Of a stretch of DNA of 64,000 nucleotides, positions 26,433 to 33,608 are shown one piece after another; the first letter of the stretch is position 1, and the number at the start of each line of letters is the position of its first letter. Position numbers and translations under genes: made by a program. Origin of the DNA: JABDBE01 sp963832245. GTDB taxonomy: Bacteria; Acidobacteriota; Terriglobia; Terriglobales; Acidobacteriaceae. The stretch is from the NCBI GenBank assembly GCA_963832245.1, contig CAWHTG010000003.1, positions 1 to 64,000 of the forward strand, given 5' to 3'. The notes beneath the pieces were generated by a model. It did not search any database and was not told where the DNA came from. It was given only the letters and a program-made list of their open reading frames with translations.

Positions 26433-27620
26433 ATGCCGTGGCCAGTTGACGAAGCAAAATTGAATCGCGTCCGCGCCTTAATGAAAGATCAGGATCTGAC
26501 TGCGCTGGTTGTGCGTGCGCCCGACAATCTCGTATATCTCACGAATTACTGGTGTATGAAAGGATACGATGCGGCGGTCTTCCCTCGCGAGGGCGAGCCC
26601 ACGCTGATTGCTTTGGAGCCGCAATTGGCCGACGCCGAGCGCAATTCGTGGACAAAAGACATTCGGCTTTTCAAGGGCTATCACGAAAGCGATCCTCGCC
26701 CGCCGCAATATCGCGCGCTCGATCTTGCATTAAAGGTGCTAAAGGAGCGAGGTCTCACCGACAAAGTAGCAGTCGAGCTCAACATGGGCACGCAATCTGC
26801 CGACCGCATGGTGGGCGAACCTACGACCCCTACGCAAATGTATTTCGACGCCTTTGGAGAAGCAGCGGGTCAGGTGGTGGACGCTACTCCGCTGCTCAAC
26901 GAAGCTCGCGCCATCAAAACCTCGCAGGAAATCGATCGGATGCGGATTGCAAATGAACTAGCGGCCCTGGCGATGGAGTACACTCGCGAGCACATGCGTC
27001 CCGGCATGAAAGAGAGCGAAGTGGGTGGCATGTATGAAGGGTTCGTGCACGGGCTGGGCGTGGGATACCAAGGCAAAGTGGAAATGGCCCGCGCATTCAC
27101 GCTGGTCTGGTCGGGAAAAGGAATTGCGACGTTCACTGCCACCGGCGATCGCCCCATTCAAAAGAACGAGCCCACCCTTTTTGAAATCTGGGTGTGCGTA
27201 GACGGTTACTGGACTGACCTTACCAAGAATGCGTGTCCCGGTGAACTCACTCCCGAATATCACAAGCTGCTGGATCTGTTGTTAAGAGTTTTCAGTGTAG
27301 CAATCGCTTATTCGCGCGACGGCGCCGACTTTCCAGACCTCGATCGTCTGATTCGCGCCCGCATTGCCGAGGGCGGATATCCCGGCCAGCCTTCGCACCC
27401 CATTTGTCACGGCGTGGGCGCGCGCGCCCATGAGTTCCCCTACGCGCATCAAGCCGGAAAAGGGACGATAAGAAAAGGGATGGTCCTGGCCATCGAACCG
27501 GGAATTTATTGGCCGGGCGGCGGTGGTCTTAGGCTGGAAGACAATTTCCTTATTACCGATGACGGGAATGAAAAACTGTGCAGCTATCCAGATGATTTTC
27601 GGCTGGCAGGACATCACTAA
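26433..27620 (+). CDS. M24-family metallohydrolase 1 (prolidase-like)
   Basis: 395 residues with a creatinase-type N-terminal domain and a pita-bread M24 domain. Candidate metal ligands: Glu251 (FEIW, where the family usually has Asp), Asp262 (WTDLTK), His326 (CHGVGARAH), Glu355 (IEPGIY) and Glu369 (LRLEDNF). Four of five are canonical, so a dimetal hydrolase is likely. M24 enzymes cleave Xaa-Pro bonds, but relatives hydrolyse creatine or ectoine, and operon context favours a small-molecule C-N hydrolase. It lies between reductase 1 and the M20 gene, with 31- and 12-nt gaps. Confidence 0.88.
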   Translation: MPWPVDEAKLNRVRALMKDQDLTALVVRAPDNLVYLTNYWCMKGYDAAVFPREGEPTLIALEPQLADAERNSWTKDIRLFKGYHESDPRPPQYRALDLALKVLKERGLTDKVAVELNMGTQSADRMVGEPTTPTQMYFDAFGEAAGQVVDATPLLNEARAIKTSQEIDRMRIANELAALAMEYTREHMRPGMKESEVGGMYEGFVHGLGVGYQGKVEMARAFTLVWSGKGIATFTATGDRPIQKNEPTLFEIWVCVDGYWTDLTKNACPGELTPEYHKLLDLLLRVFSVAIAYSRDGADFPDLDRLIRARIAEGGYPGQPSHPICHGVGARAHEFPYAHQAGKGTIRKGMVLAIEPGIYWPGGGGLRLEDNFLITDDGNEKLCSYPDDFRLAGHH

Positions 27621-27632
27621 GAAAAGAAAACT

Positions 27633-28904
27633 GTGGCCAAGTCAAGCAAAGGTCTAACTTCGCGGCTCAACCCGAAACTGGTCGAAAGAATTCTCGCCGA
27701 GGTGAAGGAAGAAGAGATCGTGGCCATGTGCTGCGATGTCATCAACATTCCCAGTCCCACCGGCGACGAAGCCAAAATGGCGGAGCACATGCGCGCCGCG
27801 TGGGAGGCCATGAGCCTCGATGTTACCTGGCAAGAGGTCGAAGAGGGGCGTGCGAATGTGATCGCGCGATGGGAAGGTACTGGCACTGGCCGCTGCCTGA
27901 TGTTCAACGGCCACATGGATACCTCCAATACTGGCCAGGAAGATTTCCTTACCGGGATCGGCTACAAGCCCAACGCCGTAATCAAGGATGGAATGATTTA
28001 CGGCCTCGGCATCTATAACATGAAGGGCGCGTTGGTCTGCTACACACAAGCGGTGAAGGCTCTGCAGCGCGCCGGAGTACGACTGCAAGGCGACGTCATA
28101 CTCGCCGCTGTCGCAGGGGAAATCGAAAAGACGCAATGGAAAGAATTCCGCGGACGCGAATACCGCGGCTATGGCGTAGGCACGCATTACCTGGTAAATC
28201 ACGGAGTGCTCCCGGACATTTGTATCCTGGGCGAACCCACTGACATGCAAATCATTCTCGAGCATTACGGGTCGCTTTGGGTGCGGATTTCGGTCACGGG
28301 CATGTATGTCCACACTGCCTTTGCGGTTGGACGTGCGGAACGCAACTCTATCCGGCGTCTCTACGACGTGCTCGGCATGGTAGTGAAATGGATCAAAGGC
28401 TGGGAGCAGAAAACCACTTATCGAGGACACAAGGGCGTTGCCAATCTGGGCTGCATTCGTGGTGGACAACCGTGGCGGGTCAGCCGGACCCCCGAGCGCG
28501 CTGAGTTGTTTATTGATCTGCGCGTGCCGCCGCATATGTCCATGCAAGGCGCGAGGCGCGCAGCCAAGTCGCTGTTTTTCGATTTGAAAAGGCGTTATCC
28601 GGATTATGGACTCGAGTTTGAGACTTATGTTTCGGTGCCCGGCGCCAAAATCGCAGCTGATCATGCGATGGTGAGGGTCATTGAGGTGAACCATCAGCGC
28701 GTGATGGGCGAAGCTCCCAAACGCGATGTGGTGCTGTGGTGCTCGGATGCTTCCGTGATGACGCGGTATGGGATCGAGACCGTGAACTACGGCCCTTCGA
28801 GCGGTCCGCGCGATGCCGAAGGCGAGAAGGTTAAGATCAAAACACTTGTCGACATCACGAAAATTTACGCTTTAACCGCCGCCGAACTCTGTGGCGTGCA
28901 ATAG
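27633..28904 (+). CDS. M20/ArgE-DapE-family hydrolase with altered metal site
   Basis: 423 residues, GTG start. M20 fold signatures: FNGHMDTS (His94, Asp96), LGIYNMKGAL, AGEIEK (Glu163, Glu165) and ILGEPTD (Glu201). The bridging metal ligand, Asp in the usual GxGxxDMKG, is Asn129 here. The C-terminal His ligand seems replaced by Asp in PRDAEGEK. The family removes acyl or carbamoyl groups from amino acids. The altered site suggests a different metal count or reaction. It sits centrally between two M24 genes and overlaps the longest reading of the second one. Confidence 0.87.
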   Translation: MAKSSKGLTSRLNPKLVERILAEVKEEEIVAMCCDVINIPSPTGDEAKMAEHMRAAWEAMSLDVTWQEVEEGRANVIARWEGTGTGRCLMFNGHMDTSNTGQEDFLTGIGYKPNAVIKDGMIYGLGIYNMKGALVCYTQAVKALQRAGVRLQGDVILAAVAGEIEKTQWKEFRGREYRGYGVGTHYLVNHGVLPDICILGEPTDMQIILEHYGSLWVRISVTGMYVHTAFAVGRAERNSIRRLYDVLGMVVKWIKGWEQKTTYRGHKGVANLGCIRGGQPWRVSRTPERAELFIDLRVPPHMSMQGARRAAKSLFFDLKRRYPDYGLEFETYVSVPGAKIAADHAMVRVIEVNHQRVMGEAPKRDVVLWCSDASVMTRYGIETVNYGPSSGPRDAEGEKVKIKTLVDITKIYALTAAELCGVQ

Positions 28905-28926
28905 AGAATTCAGCCAAGAGGTACGT

Positions 28927-30087
28927 TTGCCAAGCCAACTTGAAATCAATCGTCGCTACAAGAATATTCGGACCGCGATGGAGCGCGCAGGACTGGACGC
29001 GCTCATCGTCTGCGGCAACCAGTATGCGGGTTTCGAAGGCGCCGTACTCTATGTCTCAGGTTTCGAAATTGTTCATCGCTACGTGTACGCCGTGCTGCCG
29101 CTCGAAGGTGAACCAACCCTGGTCTTTCCGCGGGAAGCGCGTTGGATTGGCGACAAGGTAAAACCCTGGGTGAGAGACCATGTCTGGCCCGATGTCCCCG
29201 GACAGTGGATCTCTGATCGCGCACGCGAGCGTGGATGGAAGCGAGTCGGCGTCTACGGAATGAATTTCATTATCGCCGTGCGCGACTACCGTGAGCTCGC
29301 GAATGGTCCATTTGAAATGGTGCCCTTCGATTTGGAGTTCGACATGGCCCGTGCAGTCAAGAGTGAAGAAGAACTCGCCGAAGTCCGCGATGCGATGGAT
29401 ATCATCGTGGACGGCTTCTGGGCACTGGTCGCGGCTTACGAGCCGGGCAAAACCGAAGCAGAAATCATGGCGCCCGCCGTCGAACGATTCTTTGCCCGCG
29501 GCGCCGGCCCGCGCATGATGAACATTCTCCTGTCGGGCACTGATGGCGAGGCGGAAGCGTCGTTCAAAGTCCCAGGTCATCGCGTAACCGCGGCTGACGA
29601 CTTGCTGCTCTACTCGCTCGAGGTTACGGGCACTGGGGGATATTGGGTCGAATTTTCGCGTCCGCTGATTCGGGGCAAACTGAGTGCGCGAACCCAAGCC
29701 ATGGCAGACGCCTATCCGCACGCGCTCGAAGCCGCACGGAAGCTGATGCGAGCGGGCGAGCTGGCCGGCAATGTTCATCGCGTCGTCGCTGAAACGTTTG
29801 CCAAGCATGGATTCGCCCTCGGTCATCTGTCCGGACACAGTATCGGCGCCACCATGCTCGAGTATCCCGCGATTGGAGCAAAGAGCGAGGTGCCACTGCA
29901 GGAGAACATGATTTTTTCACTGCATCCGCAGGTGGTCGATAAAGACGGCAAGGTGTGTCTTTATACGCAAGACACTTATCGGATAGGCAAGACGGAGGGC
30001 GAATGTCTCGCAGATGTGCCCTGGAAGTTTTACGACGGCACGGAGAAACGAGTGGCACACAAAAGTTTCAACGGTCATAAATCTTAA
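28927..30087 (+). CDS. M24-family hydrolase 2, creatinase-like, metal ligands lost
   Basis: About 386 residues from a TTG start at 28927, chosen because AAGAGG lies 5 nt upstream; a GTG at 28891 overlaps the M20 gene. It has the two-domain creatinase/prolidase fold, but the five M24 ligand positions appear to be Glu (SLEVTG), Glu (WVEFS), His (SGHSIGA), His instead of Glu (SLHPQV) and Gln instead of Glu (YTQDTY). Creatinase itself also lacks the metal site, so a metal-free amidinohydrolase-like C-N cleavage is plausible. The gene ends in TAATG, shared with the next reductase start. Confidence 0.85.
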   Translation: MPSQLEINRRYKNIRTAMERAGLDALIVCGNQYAGFEGAVLYVSGFEIVHRYVYAVLPLEGEPTLVFPREARWIGDKVKPWVRDHVWPDVPGQWISDRARERGWKRVGVYGMNFIIAVRDYRELANGPFEMVPFDLEFDMARAVKSEEELAEVRDAMDIIVDGFWALVAAYEPGKTEAEIMAPAVERFFARGAGPRMMNILLSGTDGEAEASFKVPGHRVTAADDLLLYSLEVTGTGGYWVEFSRPLIRGKLSARTQAMADAYPHALEAARKLMRAGELAGNVHRVVAETFAKHGFALGHLSGHSIGATMLEYPAIGAKSEVPLQENMIFSLHPQVVDKDGKVCLYTQDTYRIGKTEGECLADVPWKFYDGTEKRVAHKSFNGHKS

Positions 30088-31010
30088 TGAAGATCTGCGT
30101 AATCGGTTGCGGAGCTGTGGGCGGTTTGTTTGCAGCGCACCTCGCGAAGGCTGGCGAGGCAGAGGTGTGGGCCTATGACGTGTGGAAAGAGCACACCGAC
30201 GCCATCCAGCAGAACGGGTTGCGACTTTCCGGAGCGGCGGATTTTACAGCACGCCTTAACGCCACCAGCAACGCCAAGGACTTGCCTCGCTGCGATTACG
30301 GCATTGTCGCGACCAAAGCCATTCATACGCGGGTCGCGATCTCGCAGGTCGCGGACATTTTCGATGACAAGAGCGCGGTCTGCTCGGTTCAGAACGGTGT
30401 CGGCAACGAAGAAATTATCGCGGAGCGGGTGCAGTTCGTGATTCGAGGCACCACGTTTCCCGCCGGACATCCGATTGCGCCCGGACATATTGGTTATGAC
30501 ATCAAGGGTGACACCTGGATCGGGCCGTTCGAGCCGACCAACACCTCGATGGAAAGAGTGGAAGAACTTGCCGGATTGATGACTCGCTCAGGGATGAACA
30601 CTATCGCATTGAGAGATGCTCGCGGAGCGCAGTGGACCAAGCTTATTTTCAATGCTTCTACGAATCCCGTGGGTGCGCTTACTCTCTTACATCACGGCGC
30701 TGCGGCCCGCTTTGAGCCGACCGGCCAGCTTTTCAGCGACCTGATCGCGGAAGGCGAGGCAGTTGCGAAGAAGCTGGAAATTGAATTGCACGGCGATCCT
30801 CGACAACTGGTGCAGAGGGGTGCAAACGCTCCCGGCAAGCACCGCGCCAGTATGTTGCAGGATGTGCTCGCCAAACGCCAGACGGAAGTCGATTTTATGA
30901 ATGGAGCGATTGTCCAGTGGGGCGAAAAAGTCGGTGTCCCAACTCCGCTGAACAAAGCACTGTGGGAGTTGATCAAGGGCTTGGAGCATTCGTGGAAAGA
31001 TCCGGAGTGA
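30087..31010 (+). CDS. 2-dehydropantoate 2-reductase-like protein 2 (ApbA/PanE family)
   Basis: 307-residue paralogue of the reductase at 25454-26401. It has CVIGCGAVGGLFAAHLA, YGIVATKAIHTRVA, QNGVGNEEIIAERV, VIRGTTFPAG, WIGPFEPTN, QWTKLIFNASTNPVGALT and ASMLQDVLAKRQTEVDF. The shared WIGPFEP and KLIFNAS segments show common descent with the first copy. It starts in the TAATG overlap with M24-2, so it is translationally coupled to it. It probably reduces a 2-oxo intermediate with NADPH. Together the two copies bracket the three hydrolase genes. Confidence 0.9.
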   Translation: MKICVIGCGAVGGLFAAHLAKAGEAEVWAYDVWKEHTDAIQQNGLRLSGAADFTARLNATSNAKDLPRCDYGIVATKAIHTRVAISQVADIFDDKSAVCSVQNGVGNEEIIAERVQFVIRGTTFPAGHPIAPGHIGYDIKGDTWIGPFEPTNTSMERVEELAGLMTRSGMNTIALRDARGAQWTKLIFNASTNPVGALTLLHHGAAARFEPTGQLFSDLIAEGEAVAKKLEIELHGDPRQLVQRGANAPGKHRASMLQDVLAKRQTEVDFMNGAIVQWGEKVGVPTPLNKALWELIKGLEHSWKDPE

Positions 31011-31032
31011 TGCGCTGACAGCAAAGTGCAGA

Positions 31033-31059
31033 GATCCTTCGCTTTGCTCAGGATGACAG
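31033..31059. repeat. Dispersed repeat unit (CTTCG..CTCAGGATGAC type)
   Basis: GATCCTTCGCTTTGCTCAGG followed by ATGACAG is a very common intergenic repeat type in soil bacteria. It lies in the 93-nt gap before the LLM gene and is related to the unit at 17352-17399. Confidence 0.5.
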
Positions 31060-31103
31060 CGTGAACCTATCGCTGGACCGATACCAGGAGCTACTATCAA
31101 GCG

Positions 31104-32171
31104 ATGTCCATCCCGTTCAACATTGGTGTGCTGCAGCTGAGCATGGAGCCGGTGCGCGAAACCGTGGCCATGGCGAAGGCCTGCGAGGATGCGGGATTCG
31201 ATGCCTTTTGGATCGCTGAGGCTTATCCGTGGTGGCGGAAGCATTCGTTCGAGGCGCGTTCTTCGACTGCGGTCATCGCAGTCATCGCCGCTGAGACTCG
31301 TCGCATCCAGCTCGGGTGGGGCATCATTTCTCCTTACACTCGTCATCCGGTGCAGATTGCGATGGAAGCGCGCGTGATGCAAGATCTGGCGGGCGATCGC
31401 TTTCTGCTGGGCTTGGGGGCTTCCAAGATTTTCATGAAGGAGATCGGCGAAGGCGAAGGCGAGAAAGTCGGCCCCGCGACCGTAATGCGGGAGAGTATCG
31501 AGATCATCAAAGGCGTGCTTGCAGGCAATTCGTTTGAGTATCAAGGGAAGGTCTTTCAGGCGAACGTTCCGCCGCTCAAGCCTGACGCGCATACGCCGCG
31601 GGGCATTCCGCCGATCTACATTGCTGGAACTGGACCGGTACTGCAAAGAATTTCCGGAGTTGCCGGAGATGGCTTGCTGACGGCCAGCATCACGACTCCA
31701 GCGTTTGTGCGCTACTCGCGTAAGAATATGGAGGAGGGGGCGCGCAAGGCGGGTAAAGATCCTTCGCAGCTCGTGCTCGGTTCGGTCATTGTCGGAAGCA
31801 TCCACCGCGATTCGACGAAAGGCAAAGAAGGGGCGCGCGAGCAGGCGGCGATGTACTTGGCCAACAAAGTTCAGAACATCAAAGGATCGGCGGACGCGTT
31901 GCTGCAATGCGCCGGGCTGACCTTCGACGAGTTTCGGCCGGTTGCCGACGCCATGGAAAGAGGCGGGCGGAAGGCCGCTGCCCAGGCTGTGACCGACGAG
32001 ATTCTCCATAAAGTCTGTCCGATTGCCGGGACGCCTGCGGAGTGCATCGCGCGCATCGAGGAATACCGCGATGCTGGCTGCACTCACATCATGCTGGAAA
32101 TCTGGGGCGACGACCGCACCGGTCAAGCCAAGTTGTTTGGTGATGCGGTACTGCCGCACTTCAAAAGCTAA
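31104..32171 (+). CDS. LLM-class flavin/F420-dependent oxidoreductase
   Basis: 355-residue luciferase-like TIM-barrel enzyme of the type that includes F420-dependent methylene-H4MPT reductase and glucose-6-phosphate dehydrogenase. Motifs: KACEDAGFDAFWIAEAYPWW, RRIQLGWGIISPYTRHP, ARVMQDLAGDRFLLGLGASK, IPPIYIAGTGPVLQRISGVA and a C-terminal AGTPAECIARIEEYRDAGC. Proximity to a full cof operon and npdG supports F420 rather than FMN as cofactor, but this is inference. It is the last gene of the plus-strand operon, with AGGAG about 12 nt before the start. Confidence 0.88.
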   Translation: MSIPFNIGVLQLSMEPVRETVAMAKACEDAGFDAFWIAEAYPWWRKHSFEARSSTAVIAVIAAETRRIQLGWGIISPYTRHPVQIAMEARVMQDLAGDRFLLGLGASKIFMKEIGEGEGEKVGPATVMRESIEIIKGVLAGNSFEYQGKVFQANVPPLKPDAHTPRGIPPIYIAGTGPVLQRISGVAGDGLLTASITTPAFVRYSRKNMEEGARKAGKDPSQLVLGSVIVGSIHRDSTKGKEGAREQAAMYLANKVQNIKGSADALLQCAGLTFDEFRPVADAMERGGRKAAAQAVTDEILHKVCPIAGTPAECIARIEEYRDAGCTHIMLEIWGDDRTGQAKLFGDAVLPHFKS

Positions 32172-32204
32172 AGCGGTTCTCGTGATGGCGTAGAGTGGGG
32201 CCCT

Positions 32205-32259
32205 CAGCGGCTAAAGCCGGAACCGTTGCAAGCCTTGGCGGCACGGCTGAAGCCGTGCC
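32205..32259. repeat. Palindromic repeat pair between convergent genes
   Basis: CGGCTAAAGCCG (near 32208-32219) and a 20-nt palindrome (32240-32259) with arms GGCACGGCT and AGCCGTGCC match units at 10113, 12830 and 60434. They lie between the convergent LLM and condensing-enzyme genes and could act as a bidirectional mRNA end, although no T-tract is present. Confidence 0.6.
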
Positions 32260-32324
32260 CTTCCCGTTTCTGTTTTGCCTACACAGCAACTCCGGAACTG
32301 CTTTAACCACTGATTTTCATGGAT

Positions 32325-33512
32325 TCACGCGGATTTACTTACGATCTCTTTGAACTCTTCATCCGTTAATAGGGCACGCTGGGCGATGGAACGCTTTTTG
32401 ACCTCAGCCAGAATCGGCGCGCGCTGTTCGGGTGTCACTGTCAGGCCGAGTTCTTTGCATTTTAAGTCGATGCTGTCGAGGCCACTCTTTTTCCCCAAAA
32501 CGATGCGGCGGTGAGCTTTCACCAGTTCGGCGGAATAGGGTTCAATTGCTTGTGGGATATGAAACTGGGCAGCGACGGCGCCGCTCTCGCGTACGAAGAG
32601 ATTTTCGCCGACCAGCGGTTTCCAGGCGTCGAGCGTATAACCGGAGAATTGGGAAACGATTTCTGAAGCCTCGCGAACTTTCGTCAAATCAAGGTCGACG
32701 GTCACGTCGTAGAGGCAGCGCAGAGCGAGAGCGATTTCACAAATGTCGGCGTTGCCTGCGCGCTCGCCCATGCCGTTGATGGTTCCCTGGATCCAGGTCG
32801 CGCCGGCGCGGACGGCGGCGACGGCGCAAGCAGTGGCCATGCCAAAATCGTTGTGGCCGTGGAAGTGAATGGGCGTAGTTGCGCCGACCCATTCGAATAC
32901 TTCGCGAACCAGAAATTCGACGGCTTCGGGGCCGCAGGCGCCGATGGTGTCCACGACTACGATTTCAGTGGCGCCGGCTTCGAGAGCGGAGAGATAAATT
33001 CTTTTCAGGAAATCGAGTTCGGTGCGGGTGCCGTCCACTGCGAAGAAGGCCGTCGTGATTCCATTTTGCTTGGCAATGGACATCGCGTCCACAACGCGTC
33101 GCAGTACATCGTCGCGCGTCATGCCATAGGCTTTGAGCTTGATGTCGCTGGTGGGGGCTTCGATCACTGAGGCGCGCAGACCTAAGCGCACGAGTTCTTC
33201 AATGTCCGCTTTGACCGCGCGGGAGAAGCCCCAGAGCTCGGCCTTCAACTTGGCGTTCTGCATGAGTTGGATGGCTTCCGCGTCATCGACGGAGACGCGC
33301 GGGAAACCCGCTTCAATGCGGCTGACGCCGAGTTCGTCCAATTTGCGGGCGATTTCCAGTTTTTGTTGGGGTGAGAGCACGACTCCGACGGTTTGTTCCC
33401 CGTCGCGCAGGGTGGTGTCGTAAAAGCGAATTTTGGTTCGTGGAAATGCGGAACGGATTTCGGGGCGGGCGTTCAGTTGGCTTACCCAGATTTTGTCGGA
33501 TTGATGGCTCAT
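32325..33512 (-). CDS. DRE-TIM acyl-CoA condensing enzyme (homocitrate/isopropylmalate/citramalate synthase family)
   Basis: 395-residue HMGL-like enzyme: IRFYDTTLRDGEQTVGVVLS (catalytic Arg-Asp and metal Asp), GVSRIEAGFPRVS, FHGHNDFGMATACAVAAV (metal His-x-His), GTINGMGERAGNADICEIAL. It condenses acetyl-CoA with a 2-oxo acid. It lacks the regulatory domain of full-length LeuA, so it resembles homocitrate synthase and related short enzymes. No leucine, lysine or nif genes are nearby. It is downstream of the fumarylacetoacetate-hydrolase-like gene and converges on the F420 catabolic operon, so a role in the same pathway is possible. Confidence 0.88.
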   Translation of the reverse strand: MSHQSDKIWVSQLNARPEIRSAFPRTKIRFYDTTLRDGEQTVGVVLSPQQKLEIARKLDELGVSRIEAGFPRVSVDDAEAIQLMQNAKLKAELWGFSRAVKADIEELVRLGLRASVIEAPTSDIKLKAYGMTRDDVLRRVVDAMSIAKQNGITTAFFAVDGTRTELDFLKRIYLSALEAGATEIVVVDTIGACGPEAVEFLVREVFEWVGATTPIHFHGHNDFGMATACAVAAVRAGATWIQGTINGMGERAGNADICEIALALRCLYDVTVDLDLTKVREASEIVSQFSGYTLDAWKPLVGENLFVRESGAVAAQFHIPQAIEPYSAELVKAHRRIVLGKKSGLDSIDLKCKELGLTVTPEQRAPILAEVKKRSIAQRALLTDEEFKEIVSKSA

Positions 33513-33542
33513 GGGGATGGGTCCAGATTGCAGGTCGCAAAG

Positions 33543-33605
33543 AGACGTAGCAAGCTACGTTTCTACAATTCAACTTGTTCTGTACAGACGTTGCTTGCAA
33601 CGTCT
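33543..33605. repeat. Two REP-like palindromes between FAH-like and condensing-enzyme genes
   Basis: ACGTAGC/GCTACGT (33545-33560), followed by TTCTAC, which reads GTAGAA on the minus strand, and AGACGTTGC/GCAACGTCT (33586-33605). Arms match the unit at 26398-26421. The FAH-like stop codon TAG lies just beside the second palindrome. Confidence 0.6.
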
Positions 33606-33608
33606 CGT

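Noticed and set aside
27654..28694. 346-codon minus-strand open frame opposite the M20 gene
   Set aside because: Antisense shadow of a clear M20 protein with no recognisable motif.
30687..32159. 490-codon minus-strand open frame opposite reductase 2 and the LLM gene
   Set aside because: It spans two recognised genes and a repeat-bearing gap antisense, with shadow composition; not a credible gene.
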